Assembly: GCA_002070955.1 (NCBI GenBank)
Contig: MWEK01000009.1
Coordinates: 62,001 to 126,000, forward strand
Length of the DNA: 64,000 nt
DNA from: Planctomycetes bacterium ADurb.Bin069
Lineage (GTDB): Bacteria > Planctomycetota > UBA8108 > UBA8890 > UBA8898
Reading direction: 5' to 3'
Under the pieces are notes generated by a model. The model was not told where the DNA came from. It searched no databases and worked only from the letters and a program-made list of their open reading frames with translations. This document shows positions 53,681 through 61,594 of this stretch, piece after piece (position 1 is the stretch's first letter; every line of letters starts with the position of its first letter). The position numbers were made by a program, and so were the translations under genes.

Positions 53681-54754
53681 TCACTCGGCCGCCGCGCGGG
53701 GCAGGGCCTCCAGCAGGACTTCCAGCTTCGTCGTTCCCGGGACGACGATCTTGCCCTTGCGGTCGATCAGCACGTAGTACGGCAGGCTGTTGACGTCGTA
53801 CAGGAGCGCCAGGGTGTTGTGCCACTCCTTGCCTTCGGCGACGAGGAGCCAGGGGAGTTTCTCGCGCGCGAAGAACTCCTTCGGCCGCTCGATCAGCTCC
53901 TCGCACGCCACCGCGACGACCGCGACCGCATCAGGTCCCTGGGCCTCGACCGCCGCCTTGAGCTCATCCAAGCGCCACCACGAGGGATACGACCACGTCG
54001 ACCAGAAGAAGATGACCTGCGCCTTGCCCCGCAGGGACGCGCCGGAGAGCGCGTTCCCGTCCGCCGTCGTCACCGCGAAGGCCGGCGCCGGCGCTCCGGC
54101 GGCCAGGCGGGCGGCGGCGAGTTTGCGCGCCCCTTCCTGGCCGGCGCGCGCCCGGGGGAATTTCTTGACGAGCTCCTCCAGCAGCGGCACGCGCTCGGGC
54201 CCGTCCCGGAAAAGCTCCGCCTTGACGAGCAGCGCCCGCGCCCGCGCCTCGTCGTCGCCCGGCCGGTCGATGACGCTCTGGAGCACCGCCAGGTATTTCC
54301 GAGTATCCCCGCCCACCATCAGCATGTATTGGGCGACGCGCGTGCGCGTTACGGGGTCATCGACTTTTTCCAGGCTCTCCAGGATCCCCGCCGCGGTGTT
54401 GGCCTCTCCCAGGCGCTGCCGCGCGAAGGCCACCCTGAGAAGGTCCTGCAGGAAACCGTCCTGCAGATCGTCGAGCACCTGCGCGGCCTTGTCGCCGCGC
54501 TCGACCGCGACGTACGCGGCGAAAAGCGACCAGCGCACCTTCGCGCTGTAGACGCTGTCCGGATGGCTCAGCAGGAAGTCCTCGTAAAGCAGGATCGCGT
54601 CCTGCTGGCGCTGGGCGAGGGCGCGCCCCCCGCCGCCCAGCTCGCCCAGGCTTCGCGCCAAGGCCACGAAATCCCCGGCAAGCCGCGCCGGATCCTCGGC
54701 TCGAGCGCAGAAGGGCAGGAACAACGCCGCAAGGCAGGCGGTCGCACGCAGCAT
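53681..54754 (-). CDS. Thioredoxin-fold (TlpA/AhpC-like) exported protein lacking active-site cysteines
   Basis: The 357-residue protein has an ATG with GAGGAGG and a signal peptide (1-19). Residues 25-215 look like tetratricopeptide-type helices (LLYEDFLLSHPDSVYSAKVRW...). The C-terminal domain has the TlpA pattern: GAPAPAFAVTTADG, LRGKAQVIFFWSTWS, LPYYVLIDRKGKI. The redox motif, normally W-C-x-x-C, reads W-S-Y-P-S (Ser255 and Ser258), so it cannot do disulphide chemistry. A scaffold or binding role is likely. Confidence 0.85.
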   Translation of the reverse strand: MLRATACLAALFLPFCARAEDPARLAGDFVALARSLGELGGGGRALAQRQQDAILLYEDFLLSHPDSVYSAKVRWSLFAAYVAVERGDKAAQVLDDLQDGFLQDLLRVAFARQRLGEANTAAGILESLEKVDDPVTRTRVAQYMLMVGGDTRKYLAVLQSVIDRPGDDEARARALLVKAELFRDGPERVPLLEELVKKFPRARAGQEGARKLAAARLAAGAPAPAFAVTTADGNALSGASLRGKAQVIFFWSTWSYPSWWRLDELKAAVEAQGPDAVAVVAVACEELIERPKEFFAREKLPWLLVAEGKEWHNTLALLYDVNSLPYYVLIDRKGKIVVPGTTKLEVLLEALPRAAAE

Positions 54755-54824
54755 GAGGCCTCCTCTCGGGGTCGCGCGGCGCGCTTCACGCCCGACGCGG
54801 GAAGCCGGGCGCGCCCACGAGGAC

Positions 54825-54853
54825 AGTATAGGGCGGCCGAAGAGGGGGGACAA
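54825..54853 (-). promoter_or_regulatory. Predicted promoter of the thioredoxin-like gene
   Basis: On the minus strand TTGTCC (54848-54853) and TATACT (54825-54830) lie 17 bp apart, about 64 bp upstream of the ATG at 54754. Confidence 0.5.
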
Positions 54854-54898
54854 CACGGGCGCTTTCGCGCCGGCAGCCTGAAGCCGCGCGGCGGGAAC

Positions 54899-54921
54899 AA
54901 AAAAACCGCGGCGCCGGCGCC
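54899..54921 (-). terminator. Candidate intrinsic terminator of a small transcript
   Basis: In minus-strand reading, the self-complementary GGCGCCGGCGCC (54910-54921) is followed by GCGG and seven T (54899-54905). The stem is not directly next to the T-run, so the call is weak. Confidence 0.35.
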
Positions 54922-55096
54922 TTTCGACACGTTGGCAAGGGTTGGGGCCCGAATGCATGTCCTACGTCGAAGGCTTTCCGGCGCCGCGCTACGCCAGGGC
55001 AGTTTTTCCTCGCGGTGACCGTCACCTCCTTTCGGAGCTGTTCGTTCGCCGCCGCTGCGCGCGGCCGCGCCCGCCGCGGGCGGCGTCATAATCACT
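54899..55096 (-). ncRNA. Candidate structured small RNA or leader
   Basis: A transcript from the consensus promoter would contain CTCC-GAAA-GGAG, a hairpin with a GNRA tetraloop, directly followed by GGTGA-CGG-TCACC. The perfect Shine-Dalgarno sequence AAAGGAGGTGA (55022-55032) is buried in these stems. No ATG, GTG or TTG lies at normal spacing downstream of it. No known RNA family was recognised. Confidence 0.35.
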
Positions 55097-55130
55097 ACTG
55101 TGATTATAGGCATTCTTCCCTTCTTGTCAA
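55088..55130 (-). promoter_or_regulatory. Consensus sigma-70 promoter overlapped by a palindromic operator
   Basis: On the minus strand a perfect TTGACA (55125-55130) and a perfect TATAAT (55103-55108) are 16 bp apart. The 20-bp inverted repeat ATAATCAC-TACT-GTGATTAT (55088-55107) covers the -10 and start site, as expected of a repressor site. Such AT-rich elements are rare in this window. Confidence 0.7.
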
Positions 55131-55295
55131 CCCCCGCTCCGGATTTTTTCCCGGCTTTCCGCGGCGGCCCGCGGGGGCCGGGCCCGCCGGCCCGGCAGGC
55201 CTCCGGCCGCTTGCCATCCCCCGCCGCGAAGCGGACAATACGGCCGAGACGCGGGCGGGCCCGGCGGCGCGCCGCCCGCCGCCGGAGAACACGGT

Positions 55296-57140
55296 ATGAC
55301 CTCCAACAACGAACGCCACACGCTGGCCGTGGAGCGGCTGAACTTCCTGCTCCTGCTGCCGTGGATGAAGATCTTCACCTGGGGCCTCTTCCTGCTGGCC
55401 GTGTACGCCCTGCGGAGCTTTTTCACGGTCATCTTCCTGACTTTCCTCCTCACCTACATCGCCGCCAACATCCTGCGGCGCATCGCGCCCGCGCTGCGAA
55501 GGTGGGAATGGCTCAGGAAGACGCTGGTGCTGGTCACCTTCGCGATCTTCTTCGGGATTTTCTACATGGGCGGGAATTTCATCATCCCCGAGATCATCCG
55601 CCAGGGGCAACTCGTGGTGAAAACGGTTCAGGACTTCGGCCTCGACCGCGGCATTCACAAGATCATTCCGGACCTGTACGCGCGCTGGAAATACGCCCTC
55701 TTCAAGAACACCCGGGAGTTCGAGGCCGAGTTCAAGGCCTTCCGCGAAAGCCAGGACGTCAAGCAGGTGACCCGCGAGGCTTTCCTCACGCAGGCCCGGG
55801 CGCTCCGGGCCGAATACCGCCGGGAGCAAGCCCTGCGCCTGGGGCAGCAGCGCTTGGAGGCCGCCAAAAGCACGCGCGAGTACGAGGACCTGTATCGCGC
55901 CTGGCTCGAGCGTAAGGCGGCCGAAGACCTGTATCTGCCCGCCGACAAACGCGCCAAGCTCGATGCGGCCAAGGAAGCGGCTCTCATCAACGTCCTGGGG
56001 CAGAACGCTTTCGAGGTCCTGAAGCACAGCTACGGCGAAAACTATCCGACCTACCTCCAGAGCCAGATCGTCAAGGAACTGGTGACCGGGATGGAGCGCG
56101 ACCGCCTGGAAAGCTATACCCGCGCCTTCCAGGAGCGCTTCGCCGAGGAAGAGGGCGAGAAGGCCGTCGCCGCCGCCGAGCAGACCCCCGAGTGGGAGGA
56201 AGGCTTCCGCGAGCACTACAACGCGCGCCGCAAGAGCCATCCGGAGGACATGGCCTCCGACTACGAAAAGTTTCGAGGGCTGGAGGCCGCCCTCGACGAC
56301 CGCCATTTCTCGGCGCTCCTGGGCGAAGAGCAGGAGCGGGCCGGCGCCCGCGCCCTCATCCAGAAGTTCGAGGCCCTCAAGATCAACCAGTTCTCCGAGG
56401 ATGCCAGCCGCAATCTCAGCGAAGCGGGCATCTTCAACTACATCAACGAGGCGGCCGGCCAAGTCCTGAGCCGCCTTCTCGGGTGGCTCCGGCAAGGCAT
56501 CGCGTCCCTGGTGTCCTTCACCTTCGACGCCATCCTTTCGGTGTTCCTGAGCCTCATCATCATGTGGGACTTGCCGCGCCTGGCGCGCGGCGTCCAACGC
56601 CTGGGCCAGAGCCGGCTGCGCCGCCTGTACAACGAGCTCGCGCCCGGGCTGGCGAGCTTCGGGCTGCTGCTCGGGCAGTCCTTCGCCGCGCGCGCCTTGA
56701 TCGCCATCGTCAACACGGCCCTCATCATCGCCACGCTGGTTTTCATGGGAATCGAGCAGCGCACCTTCCTCTGCACCATGGTCTTCATCTGCAGCTTCAT
56801 TCCCATCGTGGGCGTCGTGCTCTCGGGCGTGCCGATCGCCCTCGTCGCCTTGCAGGTGGGCGGGCCCATGCTGGCCCTCAAGCTCATCGCCGCGCTCACC
56901 ATCATCACCATCGTCGAGAGCCTGCTCCTCGATCCGAAAATCATGGGCGACGTGCTCAACCTCCACACGCTGCTGGTCCTCATCGTGCTCACCGTGGGCG
57001 GCTATTACTTCGGCGTGTGGGGGTTGCTTCTGGGCGTGCCCATCGCGGTTTACGTCATCCGCGATGTGATCCTCAAGGAGAAGACGGGGCCGCCGCCGGC
57101 GCCGTCCGCGACGGGACCGCCGGCCGCCGGCGGGGCGTAG
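55296..57140 (+). CDS. AI-2E family transporter with large soluble insertion
   Basis: The 614-residue protein is about 250 residues longer than typical AI-2E/PerM permeases. Two or three N-terminal helices (about 18-105, with LSFF-like LRSFFTVIFLTFLLTYIAANILRRI) are followed by a charged, mostly helical insertion (about 115-385). The C-terminal membrane domain (about 395-600) has the family blocks SLIIMWDLPRLARG, FICSFIPIVGVVLSGVPIALVAL and ESLLLDPKIMGDVLNLHTLLVL. The family exports signals or ions; the transported molecule is unknown. GGAGAA precedes the ATG. The alpha-mannosidase gene follows after 32 bp. Confidence 0.88.
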   Translation: MTSNNERHTLAVERLNFLLLLPWMKIFTWGLFLLAVYALRSFFTVIFLTFLLTYIAANILRRIAPALRRWEWLRKTLVLVTFAIFFGIFYMGGNFIIPEIIRQGQLVVKTVQDFGLDRGIHKIIPDLYARWKYALFKNTREFEAEFKAFRESQDVKQVTREAFLTQARALRAEYRREQALRLGQQRLEAAKSTREYEDLYRAWLERKAAEDLYLPADKRAKLDAAKEAALINVLGQNAFEVLKHSYGENYPTYLQSQIVKELVTGMERDRLESYTRAFQERFAEEEGEKAVAAAEQTPEWEEGFREHYNARRKSHPEDMASDYEKFRGLEAALDDRHFSALLGEEQERAGARALIQKFEALKINQFSEDASRNLSEAGIFNYINEAAGQVLSRLLGWLRQGIASLVSFTFDAILSVFLSLIIMWDLPRLARGVQRLGQSRLRRLYNELAPGLASFGLLLGQSFAARALIAIVNTALIIATLVFMGIEQRTFLCTMVFICSFIPIVGVVLSGVPIALVALQVGGPMLALKLIAALTIITIVESLLLDPKIMGDVLNLHTLLVLIVLTVGGYYFGVWGLLLGVPIAVYVIRDVILKEKTGPPPAPSATGPPAAGGA

Positions 57141-57172
57141 CGCGCCGGCGCGGCGGCGGCAAGGAGAGCCTC

Positions 57173-60100
57173 ATGCGGAGCGTGTTCCTCGCGATTCTGT
57201 GCGCAAGCGCCCTCGGCGCCGAGTTCGGCCGCTTTCCGGCGAGCCCGGACGGCGACATTCTCACGTGGCTCATCGCCGGTCCCTTCGCCCCCGGGGAGTT
57301 CGATGCGGCCGAGCTCGTGGGCGGCGGCCTGCCCTGCGAGGGCGATGCCGCCGGCGCCGCGGCATGGGCCTTTGTCCTCGCCGGCGACGGCGGCATCGTG
57401 GATCTCGAGGCGCGCTGGCCGCGCGATCATGTCGCCGCCTTCGCCGCCTGCGGCATCGAGGCGCCCGAGGCGCAGAAGGCCGTCCTGGCCTTCGGGAGCG
57501 ACGACGCCTGCAAGGTCTGGCTCAACGATGCCCTCGTGTTGGAAACGCCCCGCTCCCGCGCCCTGACGCGCAACCGGGATTCCGTCGCCGTGGACCTACG
57601 CAAGGGCGTCAACACGCTCTACGTCCAAATCACGGAGACCGTCGGCGGCTGGGGTTTCCAGGGCAGCGTCAAGCCCGCGGCCGGAGCCGTGCGCATCGTC
57701 CTGCCGCTCCGCGAGGCGCCCGACCCCCTGAGGTGGAGCTTCCAGTCCGTGCCCTTCGCGCGGCGCGCGGGCGACAAGGCCGAGCCCATCGTCTGGCTGC
57801 ACGTGGAATGGCTCGGCGACCCCGTGAAGGCGGCCGTCGAGATCGCGGCGGGCAACACGCTGGCGCGCACGGAGATCGAGTTGGAGCCCGGCAGGGGGAC
57901 GTTCGCCCTGCCCGTGCCTTCCGTCCCGGCCAAGACGGCGGCCAAGGCGCGCATCGCCGCCGGCGCCGTCGCGCGCGAGGCGGCGCTCGAGCTCGCGCCC
58001 GTCAAGCCGCTCGAAGTCTTCATCGTCCAGCACACGCACACCGACATCGGCTACACGGCGGACCAGCCGGAGATCCAGCGCGAGCACCTGCGCTTCATCG
58101 ACGAGGCTCTGGCCGCCGTGGACGCGACGCGCGGCTATCCCGAGCACGCCCGCTTCAAGTGGGTCTGCGAGGCCGCCTGGGGCGTCGAGCTCTACCTGGA
58201 TAACCGGCCGCCCGCGGCGGCGGCCAAGCTCCTGGCGGCGGCGCGCGAGGGCGCCATCGAGCTCACCGGCCTGAGCCTCAACATGACCGACCTGGCCGAC
58301 GAGGAGGTTCTCATCAGGGGTTTGCAGCCGCTGGCGCGCCTGCGGCGCGCGCGCTTCGACATCGCCTGCGCCATGCAGAACGATGTCAACGGCTTCCCCT
58401 GGGCCCTGCCGCGCCTGCTCCGGAGCGCCGGCATCAGGTACTTTTCCAACGGCATCAACGAAACCCGCTCCAAGGTCCCCTTCGACCATCCGCGGGCGCT
58501 CTGGTGGGAGAGCCCGGACGGAAGCGCGCTCCTCACCTGGCGCGGCTGGCACTACATGGCGGGGAACTTCATGGGGCTGAACGAGGACTTCGCGGCGGCG
58601 GAGCGCAAGGTGGGCGATTTTCTGGCGCCGCTCAACGCGCCCGAGTACCCCCACGCCGTCGTCCTCGCCCCGCTGAGCGGGCTTTTCACCGACAACGGTC
58701 CGCCCAGCACCTTCATGTGCGACCTTGTGGCGCGGTGGAACGAGAAGTACGCCTGGCCGCATCTGCGCATCGCGACCCTCAAGGAGTTCTTCACGGCCCT
58801 GGAGGAGCGGGAGGGGGCGCGCATTCCCCGGATCCGCAAGGCCTGGTGCGACTGGTGGGCCGACGGCATCGCCGCGGGGGCCGACGAATGCGCCATCGTC
58901 AAGGCGAGCCAGGAGTCGCTCCGATGCGCCGACACGCTCGCGGCTCTCGCCGGCGCCGGGCTCGGCGACGGCGGCGCGGGCCTGCGCGCCGAGCTTGCCG
59001 GCGCCTACCGCCACTGCCTGCTCTACGACGAGCACACCTACGGCGCCTGGAACAGCATCGAGGATCCGGGCAGCCTCCGGGCCAAACACGGCTGGCTGTA
59101 CAAGTCGTCCTTCGCCGCCGCGGCGGGCCTGGGGAGCGCGCGCGCCGAGGACGCGGCCCTGGCGGGCCTCCTTTGGAACCTCGCGACGGGCCCCGATCCG
59201 ACCCTCGTCGCCTTCAACCCGCTGCCTTGGCCGCGGGCCTGCCCGCTCAAGATCAAGCTGCCCCGCAATCGCATCGAGCGGATGCGGCCCTTCAAGCTGA
59301 TCGAGAACGAGGGCGGCGCGGAGCTCCCGTACCAAATCGTCGGAGAGGAGACGCTGTGGCTCCACCTGTGGGCGGCGGCGCCGGAAGTGCCGGCCTGCGG
59401 CTACCGGACGTGGCGCATCGTCCCCGGCGCGCCGGCGGAGGTTCCCAATCCCTTCGCAATCGATGGGACGACGATCTCCAACGGCCGGGTCGCCGTGGCG
59501 GTCGACGCCGCCACGGGCGCCATCGCGGGGCTGTCCATCGACGGCCGCGAGCTCGTGGGAGAGGCGTCCGCGCCGCACGGCTTCGGCGGCTACATCTACG
59601 AAGAGATCGCCGATCCCGCCGGCCGCGGCATGCTCTGGCCGCGGCGCGACAAGGTCGCGTTCACGCGCCGCGCCCTCGCCGAGGTCTCGGTCGAACGCGG
59701 CCTGGCCGGTCCCGTCGCCGCTTCCCTTATCGTGCGCGGCCGCATCGCCCCGGACCACCGTGTCGCGTGCGAGATCACGCTCTGGCGCGACGCGCCGTGG
59801 GCGGAACTCGCCTACACCCTCAGGAAGCCGCGCACGGCGACCCCCGAAGCGGTCTACATCGCCTTTCCGTTCCACGCGCCGCCCCTCAGGGCCGAGATCG
59901 TCGGCGGGCTGCTCGAGCCGGGACGCGGCCAGATTCCCCGGAGCGCCATGGACTGGCACGCGATCCAGGACTACGTGCTCGCGGGGACGCCGGGCGGGCT
60001 CGCCGCGTGGGTGACCCACGACGCGCCGCTGGTTCAGTTCGGCGCCATCAACACGGGCAAGTACCTCGACATGCTGGCGCCGGCGGCGCCCGTCGTCTAC

Positions 60101-60553
60101 TCCTGGCCCATCAACAACTATTGGTTCACGAACTTCCCGGCCGAGCAGGGCGGCGAGTTCCGCTTCCGGTATTCCGTCGGCGCGCCGGCCGACGATGCGG
60201 CCGGGCACCGCTTCGCCAAGGAGCGCGTCGCCTTCGCCCGCACGGCGGTCGCGCCCCCGCGCCGGGCGGGCGCGCTGCCCGCCGAGGGCGCGAGCCTGCT
60301 TCAGGGCGACGAGTGCCTGCACTTCGTGAAGCCCGCCGAGGACGGCGGCGGCTTCGTCCTGCGCTTCCGCAACTTGAGCGCCGCTCCGCGCACCGCCGCG
60401 GCGCGCTTCTCGCCGCTCCTGCGCATCGCGGGCATGCGGGGCGTCGACGTCCTGGAGCAGCCCGCCGAGGTCGACTTCGTCTGGCGGGACGGAACTCTGA
60501 CGGTGCCGCTCGCGCCGCACGCGGCGGCGGAGATCATGGCGATCGTCCCCTGA
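57173..60553 (+). CDS. GH38 alpha-mannosidase-like glycoside hydrolase
   Basis: The 1126-residue protein starts at the ATG after AAGGAGAG and has a short signal peptide (1-15). An N-terminal beta domain (about 20-270) precedes the GH38 domain. The latter has the zinc-binding HTHTDIGYT (His287, His289, Asp291), a nucleophile candidate Asp404 in CAMQNDVNGFPWALP, and the LYDEHTYGAWNS block. The C-terminal beta domains fit family 38. These enzymes hydrolyse alpha-mannosidic linkages of N-glycan- or yeast-type mannans, with a retaining zinc-dependent mechanism. Cotranscription with the transporter is likely. Confidence 0.9.
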   Translation: MRSVFLAILCASALGAEFGRFPASPDGDILTWLIAGPFAPGEFDAAELVGGGLPCEGDAAGAAAWAFVLAGDGGIVDLEARWPRDHVAAFAACGIEAPEAQKAVLAFGSDDACKVWLNDALVLETPRSRALTRNRDSVAVDLRKGVNTLYVQITETVGGWGFQGSVKPAAGAVRIVLPLREAPDPLRWSFQSVPFARRAGDKAEPIVWLHVEWLGDPVKAAVEIAAGNTLARTEIELEPGRGTFALPVPSVPAKTAAKARIAAGAVAREAALELAPVKPLEVFIVQHTHTDIGYTADQPEIQREHLRFIDEALAAVDATRGYPEHARFKWVCEAAWGVELYLDNRPPAAAAKLLAAAREGAIELTGLSLNMTDLADEEVLIRGLQPLARLRRARFDIACAMQNDVNGFPWALPRLLRSAGIRYFSNGINETRSKVPFDHPRALWWESPDGSALLTWRGWHYMAGNFMGLNEDFAAAERKVGDFLAPLNAPEYPHAVVLAPLSGLFTDNGPPSTFMCDLVARWNEKYAWPHLRIATLKEFFTALEEREGARIPRIRKAWCDWWADGIAAGADECAIVKASQESLRCADTLAALAGAGLGDGGAGLRAELAGAYRHCLLYDEHTYGAWNSIEDPGSLRAKHGWLYKSSFAAAAGLGSARAEDAALAGLLWNLATGPDPTLVAFNPLPWPRACPLKIKLPRNRIERMRPFKLIENEGGAELPYQIVGEETLWLHLWAAAPEVPACGYRTWRIVPGAPAEVPNPFAIDGTTISNGRVAVAVDAATGAIAGLSIDGRELVGEASAPHGFGGYIYEEIADPAGRGMLWPRRDKVAFTRRALAEVSVERGLAGPVAASLIVRGRIAPDHRVACEITLWRDAPWAELAYTLRKPRTATPEAVYIAFPFHAPPLRAEIVGGLLEPGRGQIPRSAMDWHAIQDYVLAGTPGGLAAWVTHDAPLVQFGAINTGKYLDMLAPAAPVVYSWPINNYWFTNFPAEQGGEFRFRYSVGAPADDAAGHRFAKERVAFARTAVAPPRRAGALPAEGASLLQGDECLHFVKPAEDGGGFVLRFRNLSAAPRTAAARFSPLLRIAGMRGVDVLEQPAEVDFVWRDGTLTVPLAPHAAAEIMAIVP

Positions 60554-60564
60554 ACGGGGCGGCG

Positions 60565-61434
60565 CTACATGTATCTCGCGAAGAGCCCGCGGATGAAGCC
60601 CGCGTTGGCGGCGGCGGAGATGTCCGCGCCCAGCGGAGCGCCCGTCTCAAGCACGATCCAGCCCTCGTAGCCGTTCTCGGCGATGGCCTCGGCCGCCTCC
60701 CGGAACTTCACCTCGCCGCGGCCCAGGAGGCCGCTTTTGTAGTCCTTGAAGTGAATCTGGCGGACGCGGTCCTTGAGGGCGCGTAATTCCGCGGGCACAT
60801 CGTAGCCGTAGTGGGTCGCGTTCCCGACATCGTAATAGATCCCGAGGCCCGGCGGGTTCCCGGCTTTGTCCAGGAGCGCGAGGTTCTCGGCGGCGCTGAG
60901 GGTGTTCTCAAGACCGAGGGTCACACCCTTGGCGGCGGCCTTGGGCGCGAGGTCCTTGAGAATCGCCGCCGCGGCGTCCTTGTCCGCCTGCGTTTTGAGC
61001 GTCCCCGCCCCGAAGCACGCGATCAGAATCGTCCCGGCCTTGAGCGCCGCCGCGGCATCGATGGTCGCGGCGATCCAGCCCGGCGCGCGCGCATCGCGGA
61101 CCAACGGGCTCCCGTTGAGCAGCCCCATGCAAATCGAGCTCACCACGACGCCCGTCTCCTCGACGGCTTTCAGGTACTCGGCGATGACGGCGGGCTTGCA
61201 AATTCTGAGCGTCTCCTCCGGCCGGCCGGCGTCGGCCTCGACGCCCTCAAGACCCGCGCGTTTCGCCGCTTGGAGCGCATTGACGCCGCCGCCGCCCAGG
61301 ACGCCGTCCATGGCGCCCACCTTGATCTTGACCTTGCCCCGCTCCGGGGCGTCCGCCGCCGCCGCGCGGCCGCCGAGCAGCGCCAAGGAGGTCAAAGCGC
61401 CTCCACACACGAATCCGCGTCGCGTCAGTTCCAT
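60565..61434 (-). CDS. Xylose-isomerase-like TIM barrel (sugar phosphate isomerase/epimerase), Tat-exported
   Basis: The 289-residue protein starts MELTRRGFVCGGALTS, a twin-arginine signal (RR at 5-6), with GGAAGGAG upstream. The AP-endonuclease-2/xylose isomerase-type barrel shows GVEADAGRP, VTLGLENTLSAAENLALLDKA, GIYYDVGNATHYGYD and RQIHFKDYKSG, with Glu, Asp and His metal ligands. It probably isomerises or epimerises a sugar derivative in the periplasm. It converges on the mannosidase gene by 11 bp; the RarA gene diverges from it. Confidence 0.9.
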   Translation of the reverse strand: MELTRRGFVCGGALTSLALLGGRAAAADAPERGKVKIKVGAMDGVLGGGGVNALQAAKRAGLEGVEADAGRPEETLRICKPAVIAEYLKAVEETGVVVSSICMGLLNGSPLVRDARAPGWIAATIDAAAALKAGTILIACFGAGTLKTQADKDAAAAILKDLAPKAAAKGVTLGLENTLSAAENLALLDKAGNPPGLGIYYDVGNATHYGYDVPAELRALKDRVRQIHFKDYKSGLLGRGEVKFREAAEAIAENGYEGWIVLETGAPLGADISAAANAGFIRGLFARYM

Positions 61435-61594
61435 TTCCAGCTCCTTCCTGTCCGCCGCTCGTCGTCCCGCCGCCGCGCGGCGAACGCCTTCATTGTACCC
61501 GGGCCCCCCGCGGCGAGAAAGCGGCCGCGGCGCGGCATCGCCGGGGCGCGCGGCGCGGGATAAAATGGCCGCAACGATCGGAGCGAAACCCGCC

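Larger units (their letters stand above)
54755..55295. other. Divergent 541-bp control region
   Basis: It separates the thioredoxin-like gene and the AI-2E transporter gene. It holds two predicted minus-strand promoters, a palindrome, a structured segment with a perfect Shine-Dalgarno sequence and a T7 run preceded by a GC palindrome. All elements beyond the promoter at 54825-54853 point to a separate small transcript between about 55096 and 54899. Confidence 0.55.

Noticed and set aside
54786-55025. 79-residue frame starting at GTG 55025 behind a perfect Shine-Dalgarno sequence
   Set aside because: The GTG lies within the Shine-Dalgarno sequence itself and the frame runs through the candidate terminator and the next promoter. 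Its composition is Arg/Pro-rich like other chance frames.
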